NCBI GenBank assembly: GCA_950295325.1
Contig: OX485804.1
Span: 29,328,001-29,388,000, forward strand
Source of the DNA: Polytrichum commune
Lineage: Eukaryota; Streptophyta; Polytrichopsida; Polytrichales; Polytrichaceae
Reading direction: 5' to 3'
DNA length: 60,000 nt
In this document: piece by piece, positions 10,701 through 20,749 of the stretch
Position numbering within the stretch: position 1 is the first letter of the stretch
How the letters are laid out: every line of letters begins with the position of its first letter
Notes under the pieces: generated by a model
Databases searched by the model: none
Told to the model about the DNA's origin: nothing
What the model saw: only the letters and a program-made list of their open reading frames with translations
Made by a program: the position numbers and the translations under genes

Positions 10701-12233
10701 TTATGGTGGTGGGATAGTGTTTTGTTTGTTGTCAAGTTTCCTTTTATTTAGGACCAAATAGGTAAGGTATTTAATGGCATTTTGGTGTATGTTTTTCATG
10801 AGGGTTTTGATGTGGGTTTTGGGGATTTCCAGGTTGGTTAATTGTTCGATGGAGTTTTCGTGTATAGCACCTCTTACTCCTGCGGTGATAGTAATGAGGG
10901 GGTTGGTGTTCCATCCGTTAGCTCTTAGCGTGGTAATTAGTGGGTCATATTTGTTGTGTTTGTGTGTGCGGGCTTGTTCGGGGAATCTATCGTGGCAGTA
11001 GGTAAATTCAATGAATTGTACAGTGTGGCTTGGGGAAGGTAGTATTGGAGTTTGCGTTTGGTTGGGAGCTCCGATAATGCACATTATGTCTGGTCTTAAT
11101 TTGGCTTGACATTGACACGGTTCTTGCATACATATACATTGGAGGAGCCAATCGGGAATTGTTTGGTCTTGGGGTTGGTTGGGTAGTTTGCCCGCATTGG
11201 TCAAGGTGAAGAACCTGGTGTTTTTATTGGCTTGTAAGGTTTGGGCAATGAGGTGGGTTGCTTTATTGTGTCTTGCAATTCGTAGGCCTTTTAGGTATGG
11301 GTGTTCGCATGTGGATAATAGGTGTGGCCATGTGTCTCTATCATTGGTGCGACATAGTGTGCAGTTGGGGTTTTGGTATTTAAGGGGCCAAAATATATTT
11401 TTCCTATGGTTACCCATGTATTGGGCATATCTAAATTTTAGAGTTTGGGTGATTTGTGTGTCGGGTATTTTATCATGTTTCCAAAAATGATTGGAGAGTT
11501 TTTGATTGATTTCTTCATTCGAGAGCCATTTGGCTACGCATGGGAATTTTTGTTTGGCTAGTGAAGTTTCTCGGTTTTCGTGATCTTTCATTATGAATGT
11601 GTGGAGGTTGCGGATGGCTCCATCATGTGTAGCCGTGGGGGAGATTGCTAGCCAGTAGGGGGTAGCGTGTGCTATGTGTATGTGTGGCGTGTTTTCCGGT
11701 TTGTCTTCGAGTGTCCCTTCGTTGGCTAGTGCGTCCGCCATTTCATTGCCTATGTGTGCGCGTACTTTGTGTATGTGTATCATGTGTGGGTTCCAATATA
11801 TTTGGTGAACGATGGCTGCGATGAGTAATTTATCGGGGTGGTGGTGTTGAGATGTTGGGTGCTGGATGTGGTTGTTTATTAGGTAGATGTTGTTGAGGCT
11901 GTCGATGAATATATGTGTGTCTATTTGGGTGGTTTGTATAATTTTTATGGCTATAAGTATGGCGTTGAGCTCGGCTCTTAGAATACTGGGATATCCTGGT
12001 AATCTTTCGGCTATTTGGGTATTGTTGTTGGGACTGTATACCCCTGAGCCCGCGATATTGCCTACTATTTGCCCCTCGGAGTTTTTGGAAGGTGGAATGA
12101 AGGACCCGTCCGTATATATGCATTGTTGTGGGTGGTATTTGAGGGGGTGTATGTGGTTGTATGCGGGGGGTAGGGGTAGTGTTATATTGTTGTTGGGGGG
12201 GGGGTGGTGTGGCTTATGGGAGCGGTTTTCCAT
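10701..12233 (-). pseudogene. LINE ORF2 C-terminal portion with RNase H domain
   Basis: An open frame of 510 codons. The RNase H1-type motif series is visible: YTDGSF near residue 40, RAELNAI near 85, FIDSLN near 110 and NEMADALANEG near 165, giving the expected D-E-D-D set. Further on, a C-x2-C-x9-H-x4-C cluster (CTLC..HLLSTC) around residue 315 matches the zinc knuckle common at the C-terminus of plant LINE ORF2 proteins. In intact elements this protein also carries endonuclease and reverse transcriptase. Here the upstream part is in other frames (12182-12580, 12908-13321, 25158-26081), so the gene is broken. The protein is unusually rich in His, Asn, Thr and Pro. Confidence 0.85.
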
Positions 12234-12907
12234 GTTTTGGAAAATTTAATGTGATAATTGTTGGGAGTGGGTAGAATGGGATGGATGTCTATGTGGGTGT
12301 TGGTGATTCTTTTTAGGACTGTATTTAGATTGTTTGGGAATTGTTGGTGTAGTGTTGGGGTTAGCTGGTTGTGTATGTATATGATGGATGTGAGTGATGG
12401 TTCCATATATTGATAATATTGTGGCCATTCTGGCGTGGGTTTATATTGTATGGTATGAGGTGGTATGGTAGAGATAACGTGGATATCTGCCCCTTTGGTG
12501 AGGGTTAATTTTTGTGGTGTCCAATCTTGGTGGTTAATTATTAGGATTGTGCTTGCTTGTGTATCTTCTTTGGCGGCCATTCAGGCCCAATGAATGGCTT
12601 GTAAGGTTGTATTGTAGTCTGTTGGGAATGCTAGGCCCCTACCACTCCATTTGGATGATTGTGCATGGCCTAGGGATCCGAATAGCATGTCGCGGGTGTG
12701 GGGGGAGTGGTATTGTGTGAGTTGTGTGGGACATGTAAGTGGGGAGGAATAGTATGAGTGTGTGATTTTGAAGGAGTCTATAAGTAGTTTGGTGATTTCC
12801 GGGTGTATTGTATGGTGTTGGTTGTTAGGTAGTATGTGTTTAGGTTTTTTCTTGGGGAGTATGGTAATGTATCTTTGTATGAGCCATAATATTTATGTTT
12901 CGAAGTT

Positions 12908-13321
12908 TTATATTGGGGGATGTAGGGAGTTGGTTAGGCGGGTTAGATTGTTTTGAGAGAAGCGTGCCCATAGCCATTCTAGTCTTTCCGTGGTAATGGT
13001 GACGAAGAATTGTCCATTTTGGCCGTATATGTGGGATTCCACGGCGCTTGTTTGTATGGTGGGTTTATTGGTAATGATATCTTTGTCCGGGTTACATTCT
13101 TGTGTGGATGTTTTGAGGTTGGTGATCCTAAGCGGAGGATGTATGTGTTTTTTATCTTTTGTTTGGGTGTAGTTGAGGTAGTTGTCATATGTTTGGGTGG
13201 CTTTTTGTTTATGGGTGGTGGTATGATATCTTGTTATTAGTAGGAGGTTGTGTTCTAAAAGGATGTTGTCCGGGTGTAAGAGGTCCTCCTCTAGGCGCCA
13301 TTGTTGTGTGGTGCCATGCAT
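12908..13321 (-). pseudogene. LINE ORF2 fragment between reverse transcriptase and RNase H
   Basis: A 137-codon open piece of the same retrotransposon protein, beginning near the words MHGTTQQWRLEEDLLHP. It continues, with an upstream stop at about 13406, the frame that crosses the Mutator insertion site. No catalytic motif is seen; it is assigned to the linker region by position and composition. Frameshifts separate it from the fragment at 12182-12580. Confidence 0.6.
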
Positions 13322-13501
13322 GGTGAGCCATTGACATAGATATTTTCTCTTGAGGGCTTGTGCTCCCCATTTGTCCTTTCTATTGGTGATTTTTATACCA
13401 ACTATTTAATGGATGGCCCGCCCTAATGTGGAGTCCACGTGGTGGGGTTGGTGGTTAAGGTCTGGAGTGTTATTTGTGGGTGTTGTGTGTGGTGGTTGGG
13501 G

Positions 13502-13510
13502 GTGATTTTC
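13502..13510 (+). repeat. Left target site duplication of the Mutator element (GTGATTTTC)
   Basis: The nine bases GTGATTTTC recur exactly at 25149-25157. Nine-base duplications are typical of Mutator-like elements. Confidence 0.9.
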
Positions 13511-16500
13511 GGGGAGTGCTATCTTATGAGCGGTGAGCGATGAGCGGTAACTTATGAGCAGTGAGGAAGATGAAAAATTTGGTAATAGGGCCACCAATAT
13601 CCTATAACCGTGGAATTGTGGCCTTAAAAATGATGATTTTAGGGTTTAGTAATAAGAGGGTTGAGAAGGATAAAGAACATGACGTCCAAATATTTATTCA
13701 TCACTAGTAGCACTAGACATGAAACTATCTTTTGCCTCGTCATCTATATATATTCGAGCACCTTTGCATTGCGAATTGATTTTGGAACTATAGCAAGATT
13801 CTTCATTTGGATCCGAATCTTCGATATTCAACATTGCAATTGCAACATTCTCGGCATATGATGGGAGACGCGGGCTACGGCTTGGACTTCGTAGGAATTG
13901 TCTATGTGCCCAAAACGGGAGACATGTATTCTTTCCAATCGTATTCCTGAAATCAAATCGATGAAACATGTAAATAATGTGAAGAAATAAAAATGAACCA
14001 ATGAATTGAATGAAACGAATGAATTGAATAAAAATTTATTGTATCAAAACTTACTCACACTCAAATTCAAGCATCTCCTCATCCGAGAGGTCATCATCTT
14101 CCTTTGTGAGATCTTGTATATTCTCCTTAGATGACCCCTCTTTCAAAACGTTTTCCAAAAGCGGTTTCAATATGTGCTCAAACATGTCATTATCACCCTC
14201 AAATGCAAGAAGATGTCTGCCACATGCGCGTGTTGCTAGGATAGAAGCTCCAGTGGAACATGTCAAATCAACAACGTGTCCATTCGATGGTGTAAACAAT
14301 TCAATAAAATCTTGAAAAAAACGCGGCGATTTTTGATATGGCCCCCTCCAAGGTCTTCCCGATTTTTGAAGAAGCATGTTTTTTTCATCCACAAAATTGA
14401 AAAGCAAGTTTTTGCTTTTCAATCCAGTGCCAAAAAAAGTGGAGTTTGGTTGTCTTGTGGATTTTGTGGTAATAAAATCTCTTACCAAGACATGAGCCAT
14501 AAATGCCGGAGTCTACAAAAAAATATAAATTGTGTTAAAACTATATACAATACAAATAACACCAAAATAATTAAATAGAAACAATTGTGATGTGTTATAC
14601 TTACGGTGTAGGTTGGAGACTCCGGATCCTTGAACACCATGTACGAATTGAGGCAAATAAAAGTCCTAAGAACTTTCATGTTGCCGTTGTGTAAGGTTGA
14701 ATTTAAAACCTTCTTGGTTTGCATATCGATAGCAGAAAATACTATGAGGACGCCATCATCAGACAAGATGGACTTGCACAAGGACATTGTTGCAACCATC
14801 CAGTTCTTGTCATATTTATTCCAAAGAGGAATTTCAGCAGGTCTATTGGAGAGGTTGAAGTCAAGACCGTCCGGAAATTGCAGAAAAACCAAGTCAACGG
14901 CAAATGGAGTCGGACTTCCCATGACATGAAATTCGCGATTATCTTTGAACTGAAATACCACAACATATCACAATATAAGATACAAAATAAAATCCAAATA
15001 AAAGTAAGAACATTACAAAAAATACAAAATGAATATTACTTACATTTTCAAGATATGCCCGCCATTGGATCCACTCAGGAGGGCCTACTTCAACCCCTTC
15101 AGACTTGTTCTTGACAGCAGTAGATCGAGCAGAAGAGAGCGTGAGAAAGTTCTTCATTATGAATAATTTTTTTCTCAAAACATTCGTTGGGGCACGATGA
15201 ATAGCGTCATAGGTGCTCGAGTAATGAAATTCCAATACATCGCACCTGGATTTTGAACTTTCGCCTCTAAGTGTATTCTTATCCAAATCATTGGAAAGAA
15301 CAAGCAATTCTTTATGTTGTGAAATTTCCGATTGACCTTGTATTTTGGTTTTAAGAACATGTTTTCTCTTACGACGTTTTGTCTCTTTTGGTTCTGGCTC
15401 TCTAAGTTTAAGCTGCACAATTTGTGCTTGCAAAATTGCAGTATCATGAGGATCTACATTTTTGAAATCATTTATCTGACGGATTGTCTTCTTACTTGAC
15501 GGACATACATCCTTAGGACAATCAAGATACCAACCACAATCCTCATAGTGTGGGAGCGACCAATCCAAACAAATCTCAATAGTGAATATGCATGAGTCTT
15601 CCGCACCAGTGTCACGCCAATTTGGAAAAAAACGAGGTTTCCCTATAACGCATTTGTGCGGAATCAAAACATATCGAAAATACCTACACACAAAAATATT
15701 ATGAGCCAAATATTGAATGAAAAGTAAAATGTAATGAAAAAATATCAAAAAATAGTAAAGAATAAGTTGTACCTGTATAAAACACGCTTCATAGCAAGAT
15801 CAATATTCGGTTGCTCATCCCAACGTTGTGTTTTTTAACTTTTCCGCTTTTGAATTCACGATAGAATATTGAATTGAAAGCCGCAAACTTCCAGGTTTTG
15901 ATATATTCGGAGAGAGTAGGCACATTTGCAGGCAATTGAAGAGGAGATGAAAGAATACTTTAAAGTTCTTCAATAGCTTTTTTCTCTAACTGTACCCAAT
16001 ATGTAAACTTTGATAACCAATCATCAAGTGCAGAATCAGAGAGGGGTGATTTCGGAAAATGCAATGCATCTTTGTCAAATCTATTGCCATTCCAAAGCTT
16101 GAGCCATCCGACTTTGACATCTGGATCCACATTACTAACAGCAACACGATGAAGTTTCTCTTGTAACATTTCAGGCACCGAAAATGAACTCCAATGGTGC
16201 TTAACTTCTTCAAGAAAAGCAGGGATGAGGTTGATGTCAGCAATCGCTAGTTGTTTTATAAAACTAGAAGACAACATTGCACGTTTTTTGTTGACAGCTG
16301 TGGACATTGCTTTAGAAACTCCTTCTGAAGTTTGTTCAAGAGGATGGATTTCATTGTAAAGGTTGAGATCAATATCGCTAGCCTCGGCAAGTTTTTGCTG
16401 TAAAATCAAACAAAATCCAAAATTAATAAGTATATATAGATGTGATGTAAATGAAAGATAAATAAACATTAAAAATATAATAGGAAATGCTAGAAAAACT

Positions 16501-17629
16501 TACACTGTACATCTAATCAAGAAAAATTGGCCGCGTCAAAGAATACCAAGTTTCGACGGACTTCTCCTCACATCGCTTATAACTTCTAGGATCCAGTTGT
16601 TTTTTAAAAGAAGTCAAAGGCATGGTACCAATACTTTGCATCCGATACAAAATATGCACCAAATTAGTAGAAACGTGAGAGTTTTCTGTTGATCTGAAAA
16701 AATATTAAATTCATGCATTTAGGATGATATAATTTAAATAACAAAATACGAACCAGAAATAAATGAAAATAAAGAAGTAAGAGCATTACTTGTTGATGTC
16801 GTGCATAGCAGTCAACAAACTTGGAATGTCATTAAGCTCGGGCGCCAAAATGATGGAATCCACAAAGACATGATACTCGTAATCTTTGGTATGCAAGTGG
16901 TCATATAACTTTTCCAAGCAAAAAATCTGTAATTACCATCCCATATGAAAAACATCTTGTTCTTGTATGATGTAAATGAAGGATCGGCATCTAATTCAGT
17001 TTCAAACACCGCATTAACTTGAGCCCAATTTGGGCTCCAAGATGCAAGAACATCGTCATCCACAAATTGAAAATTTCCCTTAGAGTCGGTAGCCGATAGA
17101 TAAAACACACGGTCACCATCACGATAACCATTGAAAAAGTCAGCCTCCAATTTAGTGATGTCGCCTTTCAAAGCAGGACGCACAATAGGCATCGGAACCA
17201 TGCGACATAAAGGTACACGCAAACGAGATTTCGGTCCAGCATGGATTGAGGAAATTGTTGAAGTGGAATTAACCTTTCGCTTGTCCGTAAGCTCCCATAC
17301 TTTCTGTTGATAGGTTTTATTATCACCATCGTTGTCTTCATCGGAGTCAAAATCATTGAGGGGTTCTTGTAATTTTTTCTTTTTCTTATTCTTATTGTGA
17401 AGGTTTGATGAAATGTCTTGATCATGATGAACTTGTTTGGATGGACGATCTTGAGTTGAGGTTTTTGTGGAATCATCATCCGTGGAAAGAGGAACTGATT
17501 CCTCCACATCCATTGTTTGGTCCTAAATACAAACAATGACATAAATCTTAGAAATCTTCTTGATGTAGTATCTTCTGAAGGTATTTGATTACATAAGAAA
17601 ACATGCTTAAAGGTGTAGAGAAAAAATAG

Positions 17630-18055
17630 TACATGTACCAACAACAATACCAACACCAACAGTAGAAGAACAATACAAAACAGGATAGCACCACGTCCAA
17701 CCAAACAAACAGGAACACAAGCTCCAGCAGTAGGAACAGGAACAACAACACCAATAGCACCAGCACCAGCAGGAACACCAACACCAGCAATAGCAACAAC
17801 ACCAGCAATAGCAACAACACCAACAGCAGCAACAACACCAACAGCAGCAACAACAACAACACCACCAATAGCTACAGCAGTACAAACAACAACAATAAGA
17901 ACAATAGATTAGTATCTGAACTAATACCACCTAAACCAATAGGAACAACACTAGAAGTAGTGGCAACACATGAGCAAAAACAAGAGAAGAAGAGCAGCAA
18001 TAGTAGCAGCCACCACAACAACAAAGAACCACCAACAAGAGGAAGAATGACCAAA
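17630..18055. repeat. Low-complexity CAA/CAC-rich tract in intron 1 of the methyltransferase-like gene
   Basis: A degenerate run of caacaacac, caacaccag and similar trinucleotides. It creates long leucine/cysteine-rich open frames on the minus strand that are composition artefacts rather than genes. It lies between the acceptor of exon 2 (17523) and the palindrome array. Confidence 0.8.
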
Positions 18056-18129
18056 AAAAAATTTAAGGTGTGACTTTGGTAGTTTAAGTACTGTGTGATT
18101 AAGGTAGCGGCTTACCCTAAACAACTAGG

Positions 18130-18292
18130 GTAGACCCTGTGCGTTAACGCACAGGGTCTACGCGCCTAGCTTTGAGGCCTACCAAAGTTGCAGGCGTAGA
18201 CCCTGTGCGCTAACGCACAGGGTCTATGCACCTGACTACATATGTATGAAAGTTGCTAGCGTAGACCCTGTGCGTTAACGCACAGGGTCTAT
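18130..18292. repeat. Three long perfect or near-perfect palindromes (minor cluster)
   Basis: Three copies at about 18130-18161, 18197-18228 and 18261-18291. The first is a 32-bp perfect palindrome: GTAGACCC, core TGTGCGTTAACGCACA, then GGGTCTAC. The second has one central change (GCTAAC). Spacing is about 65 bp. They share the core with the large array at 18722-19563 but differ in their flanks (tagaccc against aataccc). Confidence 0.9.
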
Positions 18293-18721
18293 GCCAAAGG
18301 TTTGAAAAAGGTTTTTTTTTTTTTGAAAAAATCTGGAATTGGTAGATTTGCCAAAACTTGTAAAATCTATAAATAATACTAATCGTGTCCGAACAAAATA
18401 ATAAAAATATTGCAAATTATCTAAATCTCCGTGGCTACAACTTTCTCTAATATTTTTTTTGTGTTTGATATCGTTTTCTTTACTCATTCTTCTATCCATT
18501 TCATTGTTTTTGGCCACCTCGTAAATTTTGGATTTCTGGGCACAAAAAAACATTTCATTGTTTTTGGTCATTTTTTAGCTCCTGTCACATACTACATGAA
18601 TATCTCAGTAGGCATATTACTCATTTTTTACATTCTAACCCCATTTTGAACAAATTTTTAGTTTCAACACTTTACATAACGTTTTCATTTTATACAATAC
18701 CTATTTGTTTTACTTTTAGAC

Positions 18722-19563
18722 ATTCTAAGTCGCTGGTACATACCTTGTGCGTTAACGCACAGGGTATTCCATCCTAAATTTTAACCTTCTAAGTCGCTGC
18801 CTAATACCCTGTGCGTTAACGCACAGGGTTTTCCCTCCTAACTTTTTACCTTCTAAGTCGCTGCCTAATACCCTGTGCGTTAACGCACAGGGTTTTCCCT
18901 CGTAACTTTTAGGGTATCTAAGTCGCTCCCTAATACCCTGTGCGTTAACGCACAGGGTTTTCCCTCCTAACTTTTTACCTTCTAAGTCGCTGCCTAATAC
19001 CCTGTGCGTTAACGCACAGGGTTTTCCCTCGTAACTTTTAGGGTATCTAAGTCGCTCCCTAATACCCTGAGCGTTAACGCACAGGGTTTTCCCTCGTAAC
19101 TTTTAGGGTATCTAAGTCGCTCCCTAATACCCTGTGCATTAACGCACAGGGTATTCCATCCTAAATTTTAACTTTCTAAGTCGCTCGTACATACCATGTG
19201 CGTTAACGCACAGGGTATTAGGCAACGACTTAGAAACCCTAAACAATCATGTGCGTAAACGCACAGGGTATTAGGGAGCGACTTAGATACCCTAAAAGTT
19301 ACGAGGGAAAACCCTGTGCGTTAACGCACATGGTATGTACGAGCGACTCACAAACCCTAAACCACCATGTGCGTTAACGCATAGGGTATTAGGGAGCAAC
19401 TTACACAACGTAAACAACCCCGTGCGTTAACGTAGAGGGTATTAGGGAGCGACTTAGATATCCTAAACAGCCCTGTGCGTTACGCACAAGGTATTAGGGA
19501 GCGACTTAGAAAGCGTAAACAACCCTGTGCGTTAACGCACAGGGTTTTCCCTCCTATCTTTTA
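18722..19563. repeat. Palindrome array, 14 units around TGTGCGTTAACGCACA, in two opposed arms
   Basis: Fourteen units carry the 16-base core palindrome, usually extended to CCC..GGG (22-24 bp). Left of about 19205 the units read ctaagtcgctcc, ctaatacc, palindrome, at spacing of about 64 bp. Right of it they read palindrome, ggtattag, ggagcgacttag, so the whole array is itself an inverted repeat. Some units have single changes (TGAGCG, GTAAAC, GCATTAAC), mostly in the right arm. It lies in the first intron (17523-19944) of the methyltransferase-like gene, inside the Mutator element but far from its ends. Confidence 0.92.
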
Positions 19564-19669
19564 AGCTTTTTAACTCGTTGTCAGAGTTGTTTTTTGGGTG
19601 GGCCGCCGATATTCCAAGGATTCACTACTCTCATACCATCGACAAATGTATAAAAGTGTAAGAAAAAAT

Positions 19670-19860
19670 GATATAGACATCCACCTATGGATACGAGTTG
19701 TCTAAAGAGACTGATGTTTCGGTCTGCTCCAACTTGGGTTCGAATCTAGTTGGTTGCATTGACTGGTGCTATCCCCTAATGAACTAGTGGTTAGGCAGGA
19801 AATACAGTAGGTTGGATACATAGAAGGCTTTCCTACGCAAGTGTGCATAGATCTTTCTAA
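19670..19860 (+). repeat. tRNA-like SINE candidate, copy 1
   Basis: Contains GGTTCGAATCT (19737-19747), one base off the RNA polymerase III B-box, preceded by gatacgagttgtctaaagag and followed by agttggttgcattgactggt. The same order occurs, inverted, at 24430-24650, where the B-box is perfect. An A-box is not certain. Confidence 0.5.
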
Positions 19861-20214
19861 ATAAAGTTTTTGTTAAATTGACTACTTTGAACAAACTAAA
19901 GCATATGCCCAACAATATCGTTGATCTACGTTGAGGTGACTTACCTTTTTGTCTGTTGTCTCCTTTGAACTCGTCTTCATTTCCGACTCCGATATACGAT
20001 CGTCTGTATGTGCACCTTCATCACCCTCCATCATATCAAAATCCAGTGCTTTCACAGTTTCTACTATCGTATTCAACATGTTTCTTTTCCCTTCCTTGTT
20101 TGCATTTCTCTTTCCTACACTCAGTCCAAACCTTTTTTTCTCAGAAGTAAAATACAAAGCTTTCCTACGCCTTCTCTTCGGCCTCACGGGTGTTCTCTCT
20201 ACATCCTCCACCAT

Positions 20215-20749
20215 CGTTGGTGTCTATAATGTGTCCTCCATTAGTCCACTATCATTTATTCTTCCAATGTGTCTATCCCACATAAATCCGGTGTATATTA
20301 CGATCATTCATGTTGCAATTGGCGTCCAATGAACGAAATATTTCAACGCGTCTTTCATTTTGTTTCTATTTTTATTATAGGGTCCAAAAGTTTCTGACAC
20401 CCTAGCCTCGCTGTTTTGTGTGTATCTTGCTTGTAAATAATTCTCTAACTATTATTGTGATATGTTTACTTCCATATTATTAGATGCTATGGTATCACAC
20501 GTTTTCATCACCATCCATTATTATATCACGCGTTTTCAATTTCATTCACTTCATCACACACCTCTATATAAAAATAGCATTCACCCAAAATTTTTGTGAT
20601 GTCTTGTTCAATTCATCTTTCCATTTTCCATGGTTACCATTAGAGCTCATGGATCTTTTGTTCCCTTCATTTTGCCACTTCAAGATGATGGTCATGTGAG
20701 TGTTTCAGAGGATTTACTTAGTTTGAGATTCAACCTCTAGATAGGCTCC
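20215..20749. promoter_or_regulatory. Shared divergent promoter region of the Mutator element's two genes
   Basis: 535 bp separate the start codons of the methyltransferase-like gene (-) and the transposase (+). AT-rich with no long open frame of its own. The divergent arrangement resembles elements in which transposase and accessory gene are co-expressed; individual promoter sites could not be assigned. Confidence 0.5.

Larger units (their letters stand above)
10546..13510 (-). mobile_element. LINE-type retrotransposon, 3' part (left of the Mutator insertion)
   Basis: A minus-strand non-LTR element whose 3' end abuts the 17-bp target duplication on the left, with a pyrimidine-rich tail (sense ctttcttttcttttc) rather than a plain poly-A. 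It codes for the linker, RNase H and zinc-knuckle C-terminus; frames are interrupted by several stops and shifts between about 12.2 and 13.4 kb. The same reading frame resumes across the Mutator element at 25158, showing that the two halves were once continuous. Together they leave about 3.9 kb, so the element was 5'-truncated on arrival. Confidence 0.85.
13694..20214 (-). pseudogene. ParB-like plus beta-class DNA methyltransferase-like gene carried by the Mutator element (eight exons, disabled)
   Basis: The minus-strand exons are 19945-20214, 16790-17522, 16504-16693, 15773-16397, 15044-15683, 14605-14949, 14055-14512 and 13694-13946, all GT-AG with matching phases. Allowing two lost bases, the frame gives about 1171 residues. 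Exon 1 has a basic nuclear-signal-like RPKRRRRK. Exon 2 has a ParB/sulfiredoxin-like FIWDGNYRFFAW (compare the usual DGxHRxxA). Exon 5 has a basic, coiled-coil-like tract. Exon 6 has AVDLVFLQFPDG where beta-class amino-methyltransferases carry DPPY, then LSDDGVLIVFS. Exon 7 has VVDLTCSTGASILATRACGR plus LLAFEGD, resembling the SAM-binding motif I placed after motif IV. The catalytic DPPY is not conserved, so activity is doubtful. Lesions: one-base losses in A runs near 16910 and 15831, TAG at 16513-16515, TAA at 15959-15961. The domain calls are inference from motifs. Confidence 0.75.

Noticed and set aside
11179-12249. Plus-strand open frames across the LINE
   Set aside because: Antisense to the RNase H frame, which has clear catalytic motifs on the minus strand.
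17548-17930. Long leucine- or cysteine-rich open frames on the minus strand
   Set aside because: They come from a low-complexity CAA/CAC tract inside an intron and have no domain or start context.
18130-19563. CRISPR array
   Set aside because: Units are palindromes with similar, not unique, spacers of variable length, the arms are opposed, and the context is a eukaryotic intron.
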